From Enterobacteriaceae bacterium 89 (GTDB lineage Bacteria; Pseudomonadota; Gammaproteobacteria; Enterobacterales; Enterobacteriaceae): a DNA stretch of 64,000 nucleotides. Under the pieces are notes generated by a model. That model had not been told where the DNA came from, ran no database searches, and saw only the letters and a list, made by a program, of their open reading frames with translations. The first letter of the stretch is position 1, and the number at the start of each line of letters is the position of its first letter. Positions 53,975 through 63,744 of this stretch are shown here, piece after piece. The stretch is from assembly GCA_014156375.1 (NCBI GenBank), contig RQJH01000002.1:340331-404330 (forward strand), written 5' to 3'. The position numbers were made by a program, and so were the translations under genes.

Positions 53975-55765
53975 ATGGCTATCTCTCCTTCAGACAAGAT
54001 TACCGGCGTAACCACCTACACCATTAGCGTGGGTGGTAAAGCCATCGACAGTTCAATTGGCATTGTCGCCATTCATGTTGACTATAAAATAAATCATATT
54101 GCCACCGCAGAGATCACCATTAGCGATGGTGATATGGCCTCTCAATGCTTTGATGTCAGCGATGCCGACACCTTTAAACCAGGGGCCGCCATTTCCATTT
54201 CTGCTGGCTATGCCGGTGATGAAAACACTATTTTCGAAGGCATTATTATCAGCCATGGCATAGAGATCACGGCAGATAACAGCACCTTTCTGAATGTGGT
54301 TTGCAAAGACAAGGCGATTGCGCTGACGATTGCGCGGCATAGCCAGTGTTTTCTCGCGCAGTCTGATAGCGCGATCATTAGCAGCCTGATTAACAAACAT
54401 GCTGGCATCACCAGTACGGTCGGTAATATCAGCGAAACCCATCCTGAACTCGTGCAGTTTAACAGCACCGACTGGGATTTCATTCTGACCCGCGCAGAGG
54501 CCAATGGCTTCGTGGTCACCAATCAGTCCAACAACATCACCGTCAATAAACCTTCCGTCAGCGGATCGGCGGCCCTTGTCGTGACCTATGGCACAGATTT
54601 AATGACGTTCTCTGCAAAGGTGGATGCAAGAAACCAGCTGACTAGCGTCACGGCAACCTCATGGGATCCCACGACACAACAAATGCTGACCAGCAGCGGA
54701 GCGGCTCAGTCCATCTCAGGGCAAGGTAATTTCACCAGCAGTGACTTATCCGGGGTGCTGAATATTAGCGATTACTCGCTGCAAACCGCCTCCACGGTGA
54801 GTTCAGATTCTCTGACCAACTGGGCCAACGGACAACAGGTTAAAGCCATGCTGAGTAAAGTGCGGGGCAGCGTCACCTTTCAGGGAAATGCCAGCGCGCA
54901 AATTGACAGCCTGCTGCAACTGGCGGGCGTTGGCGAACGCTATAATGGCTCGCATTATGTCGGCGGTATTCACCACAGTATTGAAAAAGGCCAGTGGGTC
55001 ACCACGGCCGAGCTGGGTATGTCGCCGATGTGGTCAGCGGAACATCGTGATATCGGTGCCCCGCCGGCCTCAGGCTACCTGCCAGCGGTAGATGGTTTAC
55101 AAATTGGTGTGGTAACAAAACTCGATGGCGATCCGGAATCGAATTATCGCATTCAAATACAGATACCCACGCTGAATAGCGAAGCCAACTTAATCTGGGC
55201 ACGCCTGGCGACTTACTACGCCTCTGCGGGCTGCGGTAATTTCTTTATTCCTGAAGTGGGCGATGAAGTGGTGGTTGGCTGTCTCAATCAGGATCTCAGT
55301 ACCCCTATTGTGCTCGGCTCGCTCTACAGCAGTAAGAACAAAATGCCGGTAGAGCTGACGGCGGAAAACTATGCCAAAACCCTCGTCACCAAAAGCCAAA
55401 TGAAAGTCATTTTCGATGATCAAAACAGCGTGATGACGCTGAAAACGCCCGCCGGCAACTCGATTGTCATTAGCGATAAAGATAAGTCTATTACGCTGGC
55501 CGATCAAAACAGCAATACGATAAGTATGGGCACCGATGGCATTGCTATTACCAGTAATAAAAACATTACGATCTCGGCCAAAAATTCCGTGAAGATTTCT
55601 TCCACCAGCGACACGACGATTAATGCCACCGGTGACGCAAAAATTTCTGGCCTCAATGTTTCAGCCCAGGCCAACACAGGAATTACGCTAAAAGGCAATG
55701 CTACTGCCGAATTATCCTGTTCAGGGATCACCACCGTCAAAGGCGCCCTGGTTAAGATTAATTAA
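53975..55765 (+). CDS. eCIS central spike protein (VgrG/gp27–gp5-like, Pvc8)
   Basis: 596 residues. N-terminal gp27-like rings (about 1–350), a gp5 OB-like domain near 370–455 (GLQIGVVTKLDGDPESNYRI, FIPEVGDEVVVGCLNQD, GSLYSSKNKMP), then a C-terminal beta-helix with short valine/isoleucine–threonine repeats (ITISAKNSVKISSTSDTTIN). A trimer would form the puncturing spike below the tube. It lies 14 bp after the Pvc7-like gene. Confidence 0.93.
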   Translation: MAISPSDKITGVTTYTISVGGKAIDSSIGIVAIHVDYKINHIATAEITISDGDMASQCFDVSDADTFKPGAAISISAGYAGDENTIFEGIIISHGIEITADNSTFLNVVCKDKAIALTIARHSQCFLAQSDSAIISSLINKHAGITSTVGNISETHPELVQFNSTDWDFILTRAEANGFVVTNQSNNITVNKPSVSGSAALVVTYGTDLMTFSAKVDARNQLTSVTATSWDPTTQQMLTSSGAAQSISGQGNFTSSDLSGVLNISDYSLQTASTVSSDSLTNWANGQQVKAMLSKVRGSVTFQGNASAQIDSLLQLAGVGERYNGSHYVGGIHHSIEKGQWVTTAELGMSPMWSAEHRDIGAPPASGYLPAVDGLQIGVVTKLDGDPESNYRIQIQIPTLNSEANLIWARLATYYASAGCGNFFIPEVGDEVVVGCLNQDLSTPIVLGSLYSSKNKMPVELTAENYAKTLVTKSQMKVIFDDQNSVMTLKTPAGNSIVISDKDKSITLADQNSNTISMGTDGIAITSNKNITISAKNSVKISSTSDTTINATGDAKISGLNVSAQANTGITLKGNATAELSCSGITTVKGALVKIN

Positions 55766-55784
55766 CAATTAGCGGAGCAGATTT

Positions 55785-56084
55785 ATGCCGTTTGCAGCAA
55801 GAATTACAGATTTACAAATGTGCCCGATGGCCACACCGGGCCTGCCGCCCATTCCGCACGTTGGCGGCCCCGTCATCGGACCTGGGGTTCCAACCGTCCT
55901 CATTGGCAGTTTACCCGCAGCCGTTCTTGGCGATAGCTGCGTCTGCGTCGGGCCCCCTTCCACCATTGTGAAAGGTTCAGCGACGGTGATGATTGGCGGC
56001 AAGCCTGCGGCGCGGATGGGTGACAGCACCAGCCACGGGGGAACTATCACTTTGGGATGTCCGACGGTAATCATTGGCGGCTAA
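55785..56084 (+). CDS. PAAR-repeat spike tip protein (Pvc10-like)
   Basis: 99 residues, almost the whole length a PAAR cone: GPGVPTVLIGSLPAAVLGD, STIVKGSATVMIGGKPAARM, and SHGGTITLGCPTVIIGG. It sharpens the spike and may carry a metal ion (Cys and His near both ends). Gene order is PAAR then gp25 here, the reverse of PVC (pvc9 then pvc10). Confidence 0.94.
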   Translation: MPFAARITDLQMCPMATPGLPPIPHVGGPVIGPGVPTVLIGSLPAAVLGDSCVCVGPPSTIVKGSATVMIGGKPAARMGDSTSHGGTITLGCPTVIIGG

Positions 56085-56104
56085 GCACGTGAAGCGAGGA
56101 TTGC

Positions 56105-56563
56105 GTGATATCTATGGCTAACGACAACGCATTTTTAGGCACCGGCTGGGCATTTCCGCCCAGCTTTACCGGGGCAAACCATCAGGCCGTGATGAGCTCT
56201 GATCTTCAGGATATTGAGCAGAGCCTGATTATCCTGCTATCAACTACCCCCGGAGAGCGGCCAATGGTGCCTGATTTTGGCTGCCGGATTAACCAGTTTG
56301 TGTTTGAAGAACTCACCCAGACGGTATTGACCCAGCTGGAGTCGGAGATCCGTTATGCCATTATCTTTTTCGAATCGCGCATTAACGTCGAGGACATTCA
56401 TTTCGTACCCGAGCCGCTCTCCGGAAAATTGCTTATTCAGATTGATTACCACGTCATCACCATCAATACGCGCAGCAATATGGTGTATCCATTTTATTTA
56501 AGCGAGGGCACGTTGATATCGCCGCAGCTGCTTCCGCTTGCTGAAGAGTGGGATCTGACCTGA
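56105..56563 (+). CDS. eCIS baseplate protein, gp25-like (Pvc9)
   Basis: 152 residues from GTG 56105, which is well placed after GAGGA; the ATG at 56114 is an alternative. GPW/gp25 family: FLGTGWAFPPSF, DLQDIEQSLIILLSTTPGER and MVPDFGCRINQFVFE are diagnostic. It anchors the sheath to the baseplate. The stop shares one base with the next start (TGATG). Confidence 0.93.
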   Translation: MISMANDNAFLGTGWAFPPSFTGANHQAVMSSDLQDIEQSLIILLSTTPGERPMVPDFGCRINQFVFEELTQTVLTQLESEIRYAIIFFESRINVEDIHFVPEPLSGKLLIQIDYHVITINTRSNMVYPFYLSEGTLISPQLLPLAEEWDLT

Positions 56564-59500
56564 TGACCTCACGGCAGCAGCGGCAGGATGAGGCAATTAG
56601 CTCATCCCTGTTCAGCCCGCACGAACTCAGCTTTGCACAGCTGGTTGCCTGGGCACAGCAGTTCGCTCAACAGCTCCCTTTCCGAAACTTGCAGGATCGG
56701 GTTGAGGGAAACTGGGGCGACTTATTCCGTAACAGTGAAATTGTGGTCTGCGCCGCGATAGCCACCAGCGATACAAAACAGTTTCAGGCGCAGTTCAAGC
56801 AGGCACAGAGCCAGGGCGAAGAGGTTACCGTCGAGTTTTTACTGACTCTGCTAAAGCGCCTACAGGAGTGGTATCTGCACCTGCCCGGCACGCCGGAAAC
56901 CGCGTATCAGTTTAAATATTATTTGCTTCATGAATATCAGTATCACCTGTCGCTGCCGCTCCGGCTGGTGATTACCCGCCTGCCCGAGCAGTTCCGCCAC
57001 AGCGTGCAGGCGCTGGATCCGCTATGGAATCTCGACCAACAAACGGTCGATACCGCCTCTGCGGTGCTGCAGCACAGCAGTTTTGCCGAACAAATGCGCC
57101 ACTGTTTTGCCAAAATAATCTACGTCATCGAACAAATAAAACAGCAGAGCCGGGAGGTCATGCAGGCTGCGTTATCCCACCAGGAAAACGGCCCGCAGCA
57201 GGCCCTCTATTTTGCCTTCCTGAAGCTGTTTGAGCGTGCGCAGCAAAGCCTCAATCAGTTCACGGAAAAACATCTCCAGTTTTACTATCAGCAGGTGCTG
57301 CAACAGCATAAGCAAGAGACGCCCGATAATTCGGTGTACCTGAAACTCTCATTAAACAACCAGACCACGGAGACTATCCAGTTTGAGCGAGGAGCCGGGT
57401 TTAGCCCGGGTGACGACCCGGACTTTAATCCGATCGTTTACCGTAGCCGTTATCCCATTGAGGTGACGGATGCCGAGGTTTCGCAAATCCTCAACCTCAC
57501 CCTCCAGCGCGATCCGCTGGTTTCACCGGAAAAAGAGTCCGGTCTGGTTTGTGGCGTCAGCGGGCAACAGGTGCTGATAAAGGCTGACGCCACCGGCGAT
57601 GATTTCCCCGCACAGCAGCAATTTAATCTCTTCAACAGTAAATACAAAACGGAAGAAAGCATCCAGCCGATGGGGATGATTATTACCGATCCTGTCTTTT
57701 CGATGCAGCAAGGCAACCGCAGCATTGAGATCGTATTTCATCTTAAAGAGGTGAAATCAGGCATTGTGGCGCAGGAGCTGCTGGCCATTGACGACAATGA
57801 GAAAACCGTGGCCGCATTAACCCGGATCTTTTCTCAATTGCTCATCACCCATGCCCATTTGTTTGAAGACTGGGCGGTCAGAATCAAGGCCAGTCAGTTA
57901 GCCAGCCAACTCAGCCCGGAACAGCTCAATCAGTTTCGACAGTTAAGACAGTCGCAGCGCGTCTGGGCTGCCTATAAATTATTTTATCTGCAGCTGCTCC
58001 AGTTTATTGGCTCCGCGTCAGCTCAGGAGTTGGAGTATGGCTTAGCTAAATCAGACCTGCTGTTTCGCGTCACTGGGCAAAAAATCAATCGCCGCTGTCT
58101 TTATACGGTTCCATGGCTGAATGCAGCTGAGATTGAGGGGATCCTCACTTCCCTGACCCCGCTGCTGGCAGAAGAGCCCAGCGCTTTCACCACTATCAAA
58201 GAATTACTCAGCCACTCATCGACGGCAGCTTTTTATCAGCTTTTCCAGGGTGTTTTCCAGATTGAAGCCTCAACCGAAACCGGCTGGCAAACGCTTGAAA
58301 ATGTGGAAATCCACCCCTGCGCTGCCCATGAATGCCAGGTTGGTTTTAAGGTGAAATGTCATGTGGACAGCGGCTTTGCCCCTGTCACTTCTGTTTCTCC
58401 CCATCTGCCGCACAGTGCCTCTTTAAGAGTCACGCTGAAGCGACAGAGTCATTGTTTCCCTTACGCCATTTTCCGCGATTTTGAAATATCAAAACTCACC
58501 GTGGCAACACAGGTGAGAGGGGTGACGCAAATGCAGCTGTTTAACCCCGAGGGACAGGTTGATTCCTCTCAGCCCTTTTACTTATTTGGCTCTCAGCCCT
58601 ACCTAGATGCTTATATGGTGATTGCCAGTGAAGAGATCGCCAGAAAATCCGTTAAGCATCTGGCGCTGCATCTGGACTGGGGCAACCTGCCACGCGGATC
58701 GGATGGCTTTAAGCAGCACTATGCGCAATACCCCTGGCACTACAGCAACGCCAGTTTTCAGATGGCCGCAGAAGTGCTGGATAATGGGCAATGGGTTGAA
58801 TTTGGCCCTGCTCGTCTGGCCTTATTTACCCCGGCCAGCGGCATCCTCCGCCAACACAGGCATCTGCATTTTTCGAATATCAAAAATTGCTACACGCCCA
58901 TTACTCAGCCGTGGCCAAAAACGCCCTACAGTAATCAGTCAGGCTTACGCAACGGACTATTCAAATTAAAACTCACTGGCCCGGAGCATGCGTTTGGGCA
59001 TAAAGAATATGTCACCTTGCTGAGCGATACGCTCACTTATAACGCGACCAAAAAACATAAAAAAACGCTGCCGAATCCGCCTTACACACCATTGGTCACG
59101 CGTATGTCGCTCGACTATTCGGCGGAATCGACCATTGATTTAATGCTCATCGACGGCCACAGCCAGAGCGAGATTATTCATCTGCATCCTTTTGGCACTA
59201 ACGTTATTTATCCACCCGGTCAAATACGCCAGCTCGCGCGGCCACGATTCTTCCCGGACTACAAGGAGGACAGCCACTGCTTTATCGGGATCACGGCGAC
59301 TGAGCTTTCGGGGTATTTAAATATTTTCTTTGTCTTTGGCGGCAGTTCAAAGCTGCTGGTGCCCTACCCGTCAATGTCATACAGCTGGTATTACCTGGTC
59401 GATAACGACTGGCATGAGCTTAATCCTCATCAGATTATCCATGATACAACCCTCAATTTTCTCACCACCGGGATTGTCACCCTGGATCTTCCTGAAGAGA

Positions 59501-60534
59501 TCAACACCGAACATAGCGTGATGCCATCCGGCCTGTTCTGGCTGCGGGTGAGCACCAATAAAGGAATTGGTCGCTATCCTGACTGCCTGCATGTCGCCAC
59601 ACACGTGGTCAAAGTCAGCGGAAAAGGCCTTCCTCTTGCCAACGATGGCGTCACACCAAAGTTATTTTCTGCCTGGCGCAGCACACCCAGAAAACCCAAT
59701 CTGGCCGCCATTGCGCAGTTAAATGCGATGATCAAAATTCCTGAGACTGAAAGCGACCAGCACTTTCAGATGCGGGTCAGTGAAAACCTGCGCCACAAAG
59801 GCAAAGCCTTAACGCCGTGGGATTACGAACATCTTATTCTGGAGAATTTCCCGGAAGTCGGCGCGGTTTACTGCTTTCCGACGCGTACTTTTTATTCTCA
59901 CAGCAAAGTACCCGGCCGGGTGTTAATTATCGTGACGCCGGTTAATACCCAGTGCGATCACTCGCTGTGTTCGCCCAAACAGTTAGATTCCTCCTATTTG
60001 CTCAGCATCCGGCGTTTTTTGCTGGCCGTCTCTCGCCCGCATGTCCAAATTGAAGTCCGCAATCCGGGCTATGAGAAAATCCAAATCCGCTGCAAAGTCG
60101 CCTTTAAAGAGGGAGTCAGTCACGGCCCCGCATTACGCAGACTGGAATATGTCATTAAGTCGCAGCTCTGCCCCTGGGAGCCAGATACCCTCAATACGGG
60201 GCCTGGATTTAGCTTATCGCTTGAGAAACTCAGTGCCTTTATTCTCCGACAGCCAAACGTGGTGAAAGTCAGCGCATTATCGGCGCTGAAAATCAGCATT
60301 GATGAAAAGACGGAGTACAGCCTCCAGGACAGCGCCGCCACCCACCAGCCGATTAGCGCTGCTTTTCCCTGGTATTTATTGATCCCTGCCGAACATCATT
60401 CCATTCAGATTTCACCGGATAACCTCACTCATCAGCCCGTGATGGTTGGCATCGGTGAACTGATGATCGGGGAGCAGTTTATCGTCAGCACTTCAGCAAC
60501 GTCGAACCCAGAAGGCGAAAACAATAATGGCTAA
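56563..60534 (+). CDS. Large eCIS baseplate wedge protein (J-like; Pvc11/Pvc12 class)
   Basis: 1323 residues from the ATG at 56563. The first part is long, Gln/Leu-rich and mostly helical in appearance. From about residue 1060 it shows the C-terminal signature of baseplate J-like proteins: HFQMRVSENLRHKGKALTPW, then DYEHLILENFPEVGAVYCFP, PGRVLIIVTPVN, and a final beta-rich region ending FILRQPNVVKVSAL. It would form one of the wedges around the spike. Whether it matches Pvc11 or Pvc12 cannot be settled by eye. Overlaps its neighbours by 1 bp on the left and 8 bp on the right. Confidence 0.85.
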   Translation: MTSRQQRQDEAISSSLFSPHELSFAQLVAWAQQFAQQLPFRNLQDRVEGNWGDLFRNSEIVVCAAIATSDTKQFQAQFKQAQSQGEEVTVEFLLTLLKRLQEWYLHLPGTPETAYQFKYYLLHEYQYHLSLPLRLVITRLPEQFRHSVQALDPLWNLDQQTVDTASAVLQHSSFAEQMRHCFAKIIYVIEQIKQQSREVMQAALSHQENGPQQALYFAFLKLFERAQQSLNQFTEKHLQFYYQQVLQQHKQETPDNSVYLKLSLNNQTTETIQFERGAGFSPGDDPDFNPIVYRSRYPIEVTDAEVSQILNLTLQRDPLVSPEKESGLVCGVSGQQVLIKADATGDDFPAQQQFNLFNSKYKTEESIQPMGMIITDPVFSMQQGNRSIEIVFHLKEVKSGIVAQELLAIDDNEKTVAALTRIFSQLLITHAHLFEDWAVRIKASQLASQLSPEQLNQFRQLRQSQRVWAAYKLFYLQLLQFIGSASAQELEYGLAKSDLLFRVTGQKINRRCLYTVPWLNAAEIEGILTSLTPLLAEEPSAFTTIKELLSHSSTAAFYQLFQGVFQIEASTETGWQTLENVEIHPCAAHECQVGFKVKCHVDSGFAPVTSVSPHLPHSASLRVTLKRQSHCFPYAIFRDFEISKLTVATQVRGVTQMQLFNPEGQVDSSQPFYLFGSQPYLDAYMVIASEEIARKSVKHLALHLDWGNLPRGSDGFKQHYAQYPWHYSNASFQMAAEVLDNGQWVEFGPARLALFTPASGILRQHRHLHFSNIKNCYTPITQPWPKTPYSNQSGLRNGLFKLKLTGPEHAFGHKEYVTLLSDTLTYNATKKHKKTLPNPPYTPLVTRMSLDYSAESTIDLMLIDGHSQSEIIHLHPFGTNVIYPPGQIRQLARPRFFPDYKEDSHCFIGITATELSGYLNIFFVFGGSSKLLVPYPSMSYSWYYLVDNDWHELNPHQIIHDTTLNFLTTGIVTLDLPEEINTEHSVMPSGLFWLRVSTNKGIGRYPDCLHVATHVVKVSGKGLPLANDGVTPKLFSAWRSTPRKPNLAAIAQLNAMIKIPETESDQHFQMRVSENLRHKGKALTPWDYEHLILENFPEVGAVYCFPTRTFYSHSKVPGRVLIIVTPVNTQCDHSLCSPKQLDSSYLLSIRRFLLAVSRPHVQIEVRNPGYEKIQIRCKVAFKEGVSHGPALRRLEYVIKSQLCPWEPDTLNTGPGFSLSLEKLSAFILRQPNVVKVSALSALKISIDEKTEYSLQDSAATHQPISAAFPWYLLIPAEHHSIQISPDNLTHQPVMVGIGELMIGEQFIVSTSATSNPEGENNNG

Positions 60535-61366
60535 ACGCAATCGCAGCACGCTCAAAAATTATTTCCGTCATGGGACCATGCCGACCGCCGAGCATTTTTC
60601 AGATTTAATTGACTCCTGCGTCAATCAGAATGACGAAGGGTTTATCAAGCCGCCGGAAACGGGTCTTCAGCTCAGAGCCCTGGATCAGGAGCATTTACTG
60701 AGCTTCTATCAGCAAAATAGCCCTGATACCCCGCTGTGGCATGTAGGATTTGCCCCGCAGAGTATTAACCTGCACGTTTTCGCCAATCCGGAAGCGGATA
60801 TCACTGAAGATAATCCGGACAGCAGCGGGGTTTTACAGGCGGTCAATCTGTCGATGACGCCAACAGGGCATGTCGGCGTGAACACTGCGAATCCGACGCA
60901 GACCCTCGACGTCAACGGCACAATAGCCTCTCAGGGGAGAATGGGCGGCGTGCTGCTGACGGCACCGATCCCCGCCGATGGCGAATGGCACGATATCACC
61001 CCGGAACTGCAAGGCTGCCATATGTTTGAGGTGGTTGCAGGAACAGGGATCCGCTACAGCGGGCGCTATGCGCTTGTTCACGCCGTCGCGATTAATACCT
61101 GTGCGCCCAATAAACAATGGTGGCAGTGGGGAGATAAAAACCCTATTCGCATCACCCAGGCCTACTTCCACTCTTCCGCTGACAAAATTCAGCTACGCTG
61201 GCGCCAAAGCAACCATAAAGGCACGGTGCGCCCTTACGCATTGCAAATTCGCACCAATACCGCCTTTGGCGCTGACCAGACGATCCAATATCATCTGACG
61301 CAGTTATGGAATGATCCCTTTATGCAGCAGTGCCAGCCTGCGGTTGCGGGGGAACAGGCTCAATAA
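60527..61366 (+). CDS. Fibre-like eCIS protein
   Basis: 279 residues, ATG at 60527 overlapping the previous gene by 8 bp. The N-terminus RNRSTLKNYFRHGTMPTAEH followed by FSDLIDSCVNQNDEG is a leader I associate with eCIS accessory structural proteins. The segment HVGVNTANPTQTLDVNGTIA (residues about 118–137) is the typical (G)GTxxPxxxLdVnG phrase of tail-fibre shafts. The C-terminal 140 residues look like a beta-sandwich. It may be a short fibre or a baseplate decoration; function is inferred. Confidence 0.7.
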   Translation: MAKRNRSTLKNYFRHGTMPTAEHFSDLIDSCVNQNDEGFIKPPETGLQLRALDQEHLLSFYQQNSPDTPLWHVGFAPQSINLHVFANPEADITEDNPDSSGVLQAVNLSMTPTGHVGVNTANPTQTLDVNGTIASQGRMGGVLLTAPIPADGEWHDITPELQGCHMFEVVAGTGIRYSGRYALVHAVAINTCAPNKQWWQWGDKNPIRITQAYFHSSADKIQLRWRQSNHKGTVRPYALQIRTNTAFGADQTIQYHLTQLWNDPFMQQCQPAVAGEQAQ

Positions 61367-63744
61367 TGTCGAAGACTATTTTAAAAAAGCAGCATGACGC
61401 TAACCCAAATAGTTTTGCGCATCTCTATCAGCTTGGCCTGACTTATATTCAGCAGCTAAGTGGTCGCATCTGGACAGATTACAATCCTCACGATCCGGGG
61501 ATGACTATCCTCGAGCAGGTTTGTTACGCCCTGACCGATCTCATCTATCGCTGTGAGTTCGCCGTCGCCGATTATCTCAGTGAAAGCTCCGGGCATATTG
61601 ATTATCGGGCGCACGGCCTGGCCTTAGCGCAGGACATTCTGCCCTCTTACCCGCAGCAGCCCGAAGAGTATGAAACATGGCTGCTCACCCGGCTGCCGGA
61701 GCTCGACAAAGTGTGGTTGCGCTGGAGTGAGGACGCTCCGCAGCTGGGGATTTACCAAATCAATGCCCAGCTCAATCACTTTTACGCCCTGAGCCAGCAG
61801 CGCTCGGATCCCGGTAATCGCTGGATTTACACGCAGCAGCATGCCGCCATCAGGCGCATTCGCCACGAGTTTCATCGCGTCCGGGCGGTTGGGGAAGACC
61901 TGGCCGCCGTTGAATTAACCGGGCAACATCCTCTGACGCTCAGCGCAACCATCCACATTAGCGATGACGTCACCGATGTCACCTGGCTTGCGGCCAACAT
62001 CTATCACCGGATCGGCCTGTGGCTGGAGGCGAATACGCAAATCACGCCGGCCTCAGTGGTGAAGGAATCACTGCTCGCGGAGGACGGGATCCTGCAAATC
62101 GATCGCCTGCAGTTTAGCCGCTATCCTGACGAAGCCGATGACCGTGAGCCTGCGCCCATTGACGAGATTGCCCCATATTCCTATTTGACGCTGCCGGAAA
62201 TATCGGCCAGCTCTGGCCTTGAAATCATCCAGTTTCAGCATCCCGTTGACATTGACCATGCCGACCTGACGATACAGATAGAGCAGATCCAATATCAGCG
62301 GCGTACCACGCAGCTAAAAACCGTCACCCCACCGACGCTGCCCGTAGGGCAATATTTTGAGTTCAGTCGCTATCAGTCGATACAGGCTCATTTTCCAAGA
62401 AACTACCATTTAGCGCCTGGAACACCGAACCAGTATCACCCGCAGCAGCAGGCTCAACGCCATCAGCTGCGCAGTTATTTACTGCTGTTTGACCAGCTGA
62501 TGGCTAATTTCTGTGACGACATCGCCGGGCTGAACAAGCTGTACTCGCTGTCGCTGAGCCCCGAGGCGAGCTATCACACGCATCCGCTTCAGGAGGATGA
62601 GTTTTATAATATCGCCCGCCATTATCCGGATAACGCGAGTACGACGCTGGATCGGCTGCGCGAACAGTTTGATGATTATCCGCAGAGAAAAAATCGCCTC
62701 TTTAATTACCTGCTTGCCCTCTACGGCGAGCGCTTTCCGGAATGGCTACACCGCCAGTTCAACCCCTATTTTTCCGCCACTACGCTGGAAAAACAGCTGC
62801 TCAAATATAAACAAGTCTTCATCCTGAAAATCGTCACCATGACTAACGGCCGGGGGATTGGGGATAATTTGCTTCAGCCAGCGCAACAGGGAGGCTATAG
62901 CCAACGCCTGGCGCTGCTGTTAGGCATCCTGCCAAAACCCCACTCCTCGCGCCGCTATGCGCAGACCATCAGTGACCAGACGCTAAAGCTGGTGTCAGAT
63001 CAGGATTTTGTTCTCAGCAACGCAGGCAGAAAAGCGCTATGGCTGATGTCGCCAGAAACCGTGGCGAATATGCAGCCGGTGGAGGACAACCGCTTAGAGG
63101 AAAATCTGAGTGAAAATAAAATTCCATACCAACTGTTAGCCTTTCCCTTATTCAATCAGCAAACGCTGCCTGAAGTGTTGTTGCAGTCAGGGATGGATAA
63201 CCGTAGATATCGCCTGATCCGGCGCACTGAGCACGATGACTATCAGCTGTTTTTTAAGGTCGATGGTGAAAACATCCGCCAGTGGTTTCATCTTGCCAGC
63301 CACGCCAGCCGGCAAAAACTCGTCAGTCTTTGCCACCAGCTGCAGCGCTGGCTGATCCAGCTAAACCTGAACAGCGAAGGGCTTTATGTGGTTGAGCCGA
63401 TCTTACTGCGCAGCGCCGACAACAGCGCCACGCTGGAAAACGATGCCAACCGGGTGACGATTATCCTGCCGGGTTATACCGCGCGCTTCAGCAACAGCAG
63501 ATTCCGCGAGCAGGTTGAGCAGTTAATCATTGATAACAGTCCGGCCCATCTGCTGACACAGTGTCTGTGGCTCAGCTTCTCCGCTTTCGACCAGTTTGAA
63601 ACCCTGTACGGTCAATGGCGGCAGGCGAAATCCAGCGCGCTGCATCATAAAGAGCACCAGCCGGAATGCGATGGTTATGCCCGGCGGCTGTCTGCACTGC
63701 TTCAGTCTCAGGCGGATCTGCCTGATAAGGTGCGCGTCCTGTGA
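61366..63744 (+). CDS. Second eCIS baseplate protein (Pvc11/Pvc12 class)
   Basis: 792 residues from the ATG at 61366, sharing one base with the previous stop (TAATG). The N-terminal motif TDYNPHDPGMTILEQVCYAL (about 36–55) is the DPG signature of eCIS/phage baseplate wedge proteins. LRSYLLLFDQLMANFCDDIA at about 367 is another family landmark. The rest is helical and strand mixed. Together with the 1323-residue protein it would make the wedge heterodimer. Confidence 0.85.
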   Translation: MSKTILKKQHDANPNSFAHLYQLGLTYIQQLSGRIWTDYNPHDPGMTILEQVCYALTDLIYRCEFAVADYLSESSGHIDYRAHGLALAQDILPSYPQQPEEYETWLLTRLPELDKVWLRWSEDAPQLGIYQINAQLNHFYALSQQRSDPGNRWIYTQQHAAIRRIRHEFHRVRAVGEDLAAVELTGQHPLTLSATIHISDDVTDVTWLAANIYHRIGLWLEANTQITPASVVKESLLAEDGILQIDRLQFSRYPDEADDREPAPIDEIAPYSYLTLPEISASSGLEIIQFQHPVDIDHADLTIQIEQIQYQRRTTQLKTVTPPTLPVGQYFEFSRYQSIQAHFPRNYHLAPGTPNQYHPQQQAQRHQLRSYLLLFDQLMANFCDDIAGLNKLYSLSLSPEASYHTHPLQEDEFYNIARHYPDNASTTLDRLREQFDDYPQRKNRLFNYLLALYGERFPEWLHRQFNPYFSATTLEKQLLKYKQVFILKIVTMTNGRGIGDNLLQPAQQGGYSQRLALLLGILPKPHSSRRYAQTISDQTLKLVSDQDFVLSNAGRKALWLMSPETVANMQPVEDNRLEENLSENKIPYQLLAFPLFNQQTLPEVLLQSGMDNRRYRLIRRTEHDDYQLFFKVDGENIRQWFHLASHASRQKLVSLCHQLQRWLIQLNLNSEGLYVVEPILLRSADNSATLENDANRVTIILPGYTARFSNSRFREQVEQLIIDNSPAHLLTQCLWLSFSAFDQFETLYGQWRQAKSSALHHKEHQPECDGYARRLSALLQSQADLPDKVRVL

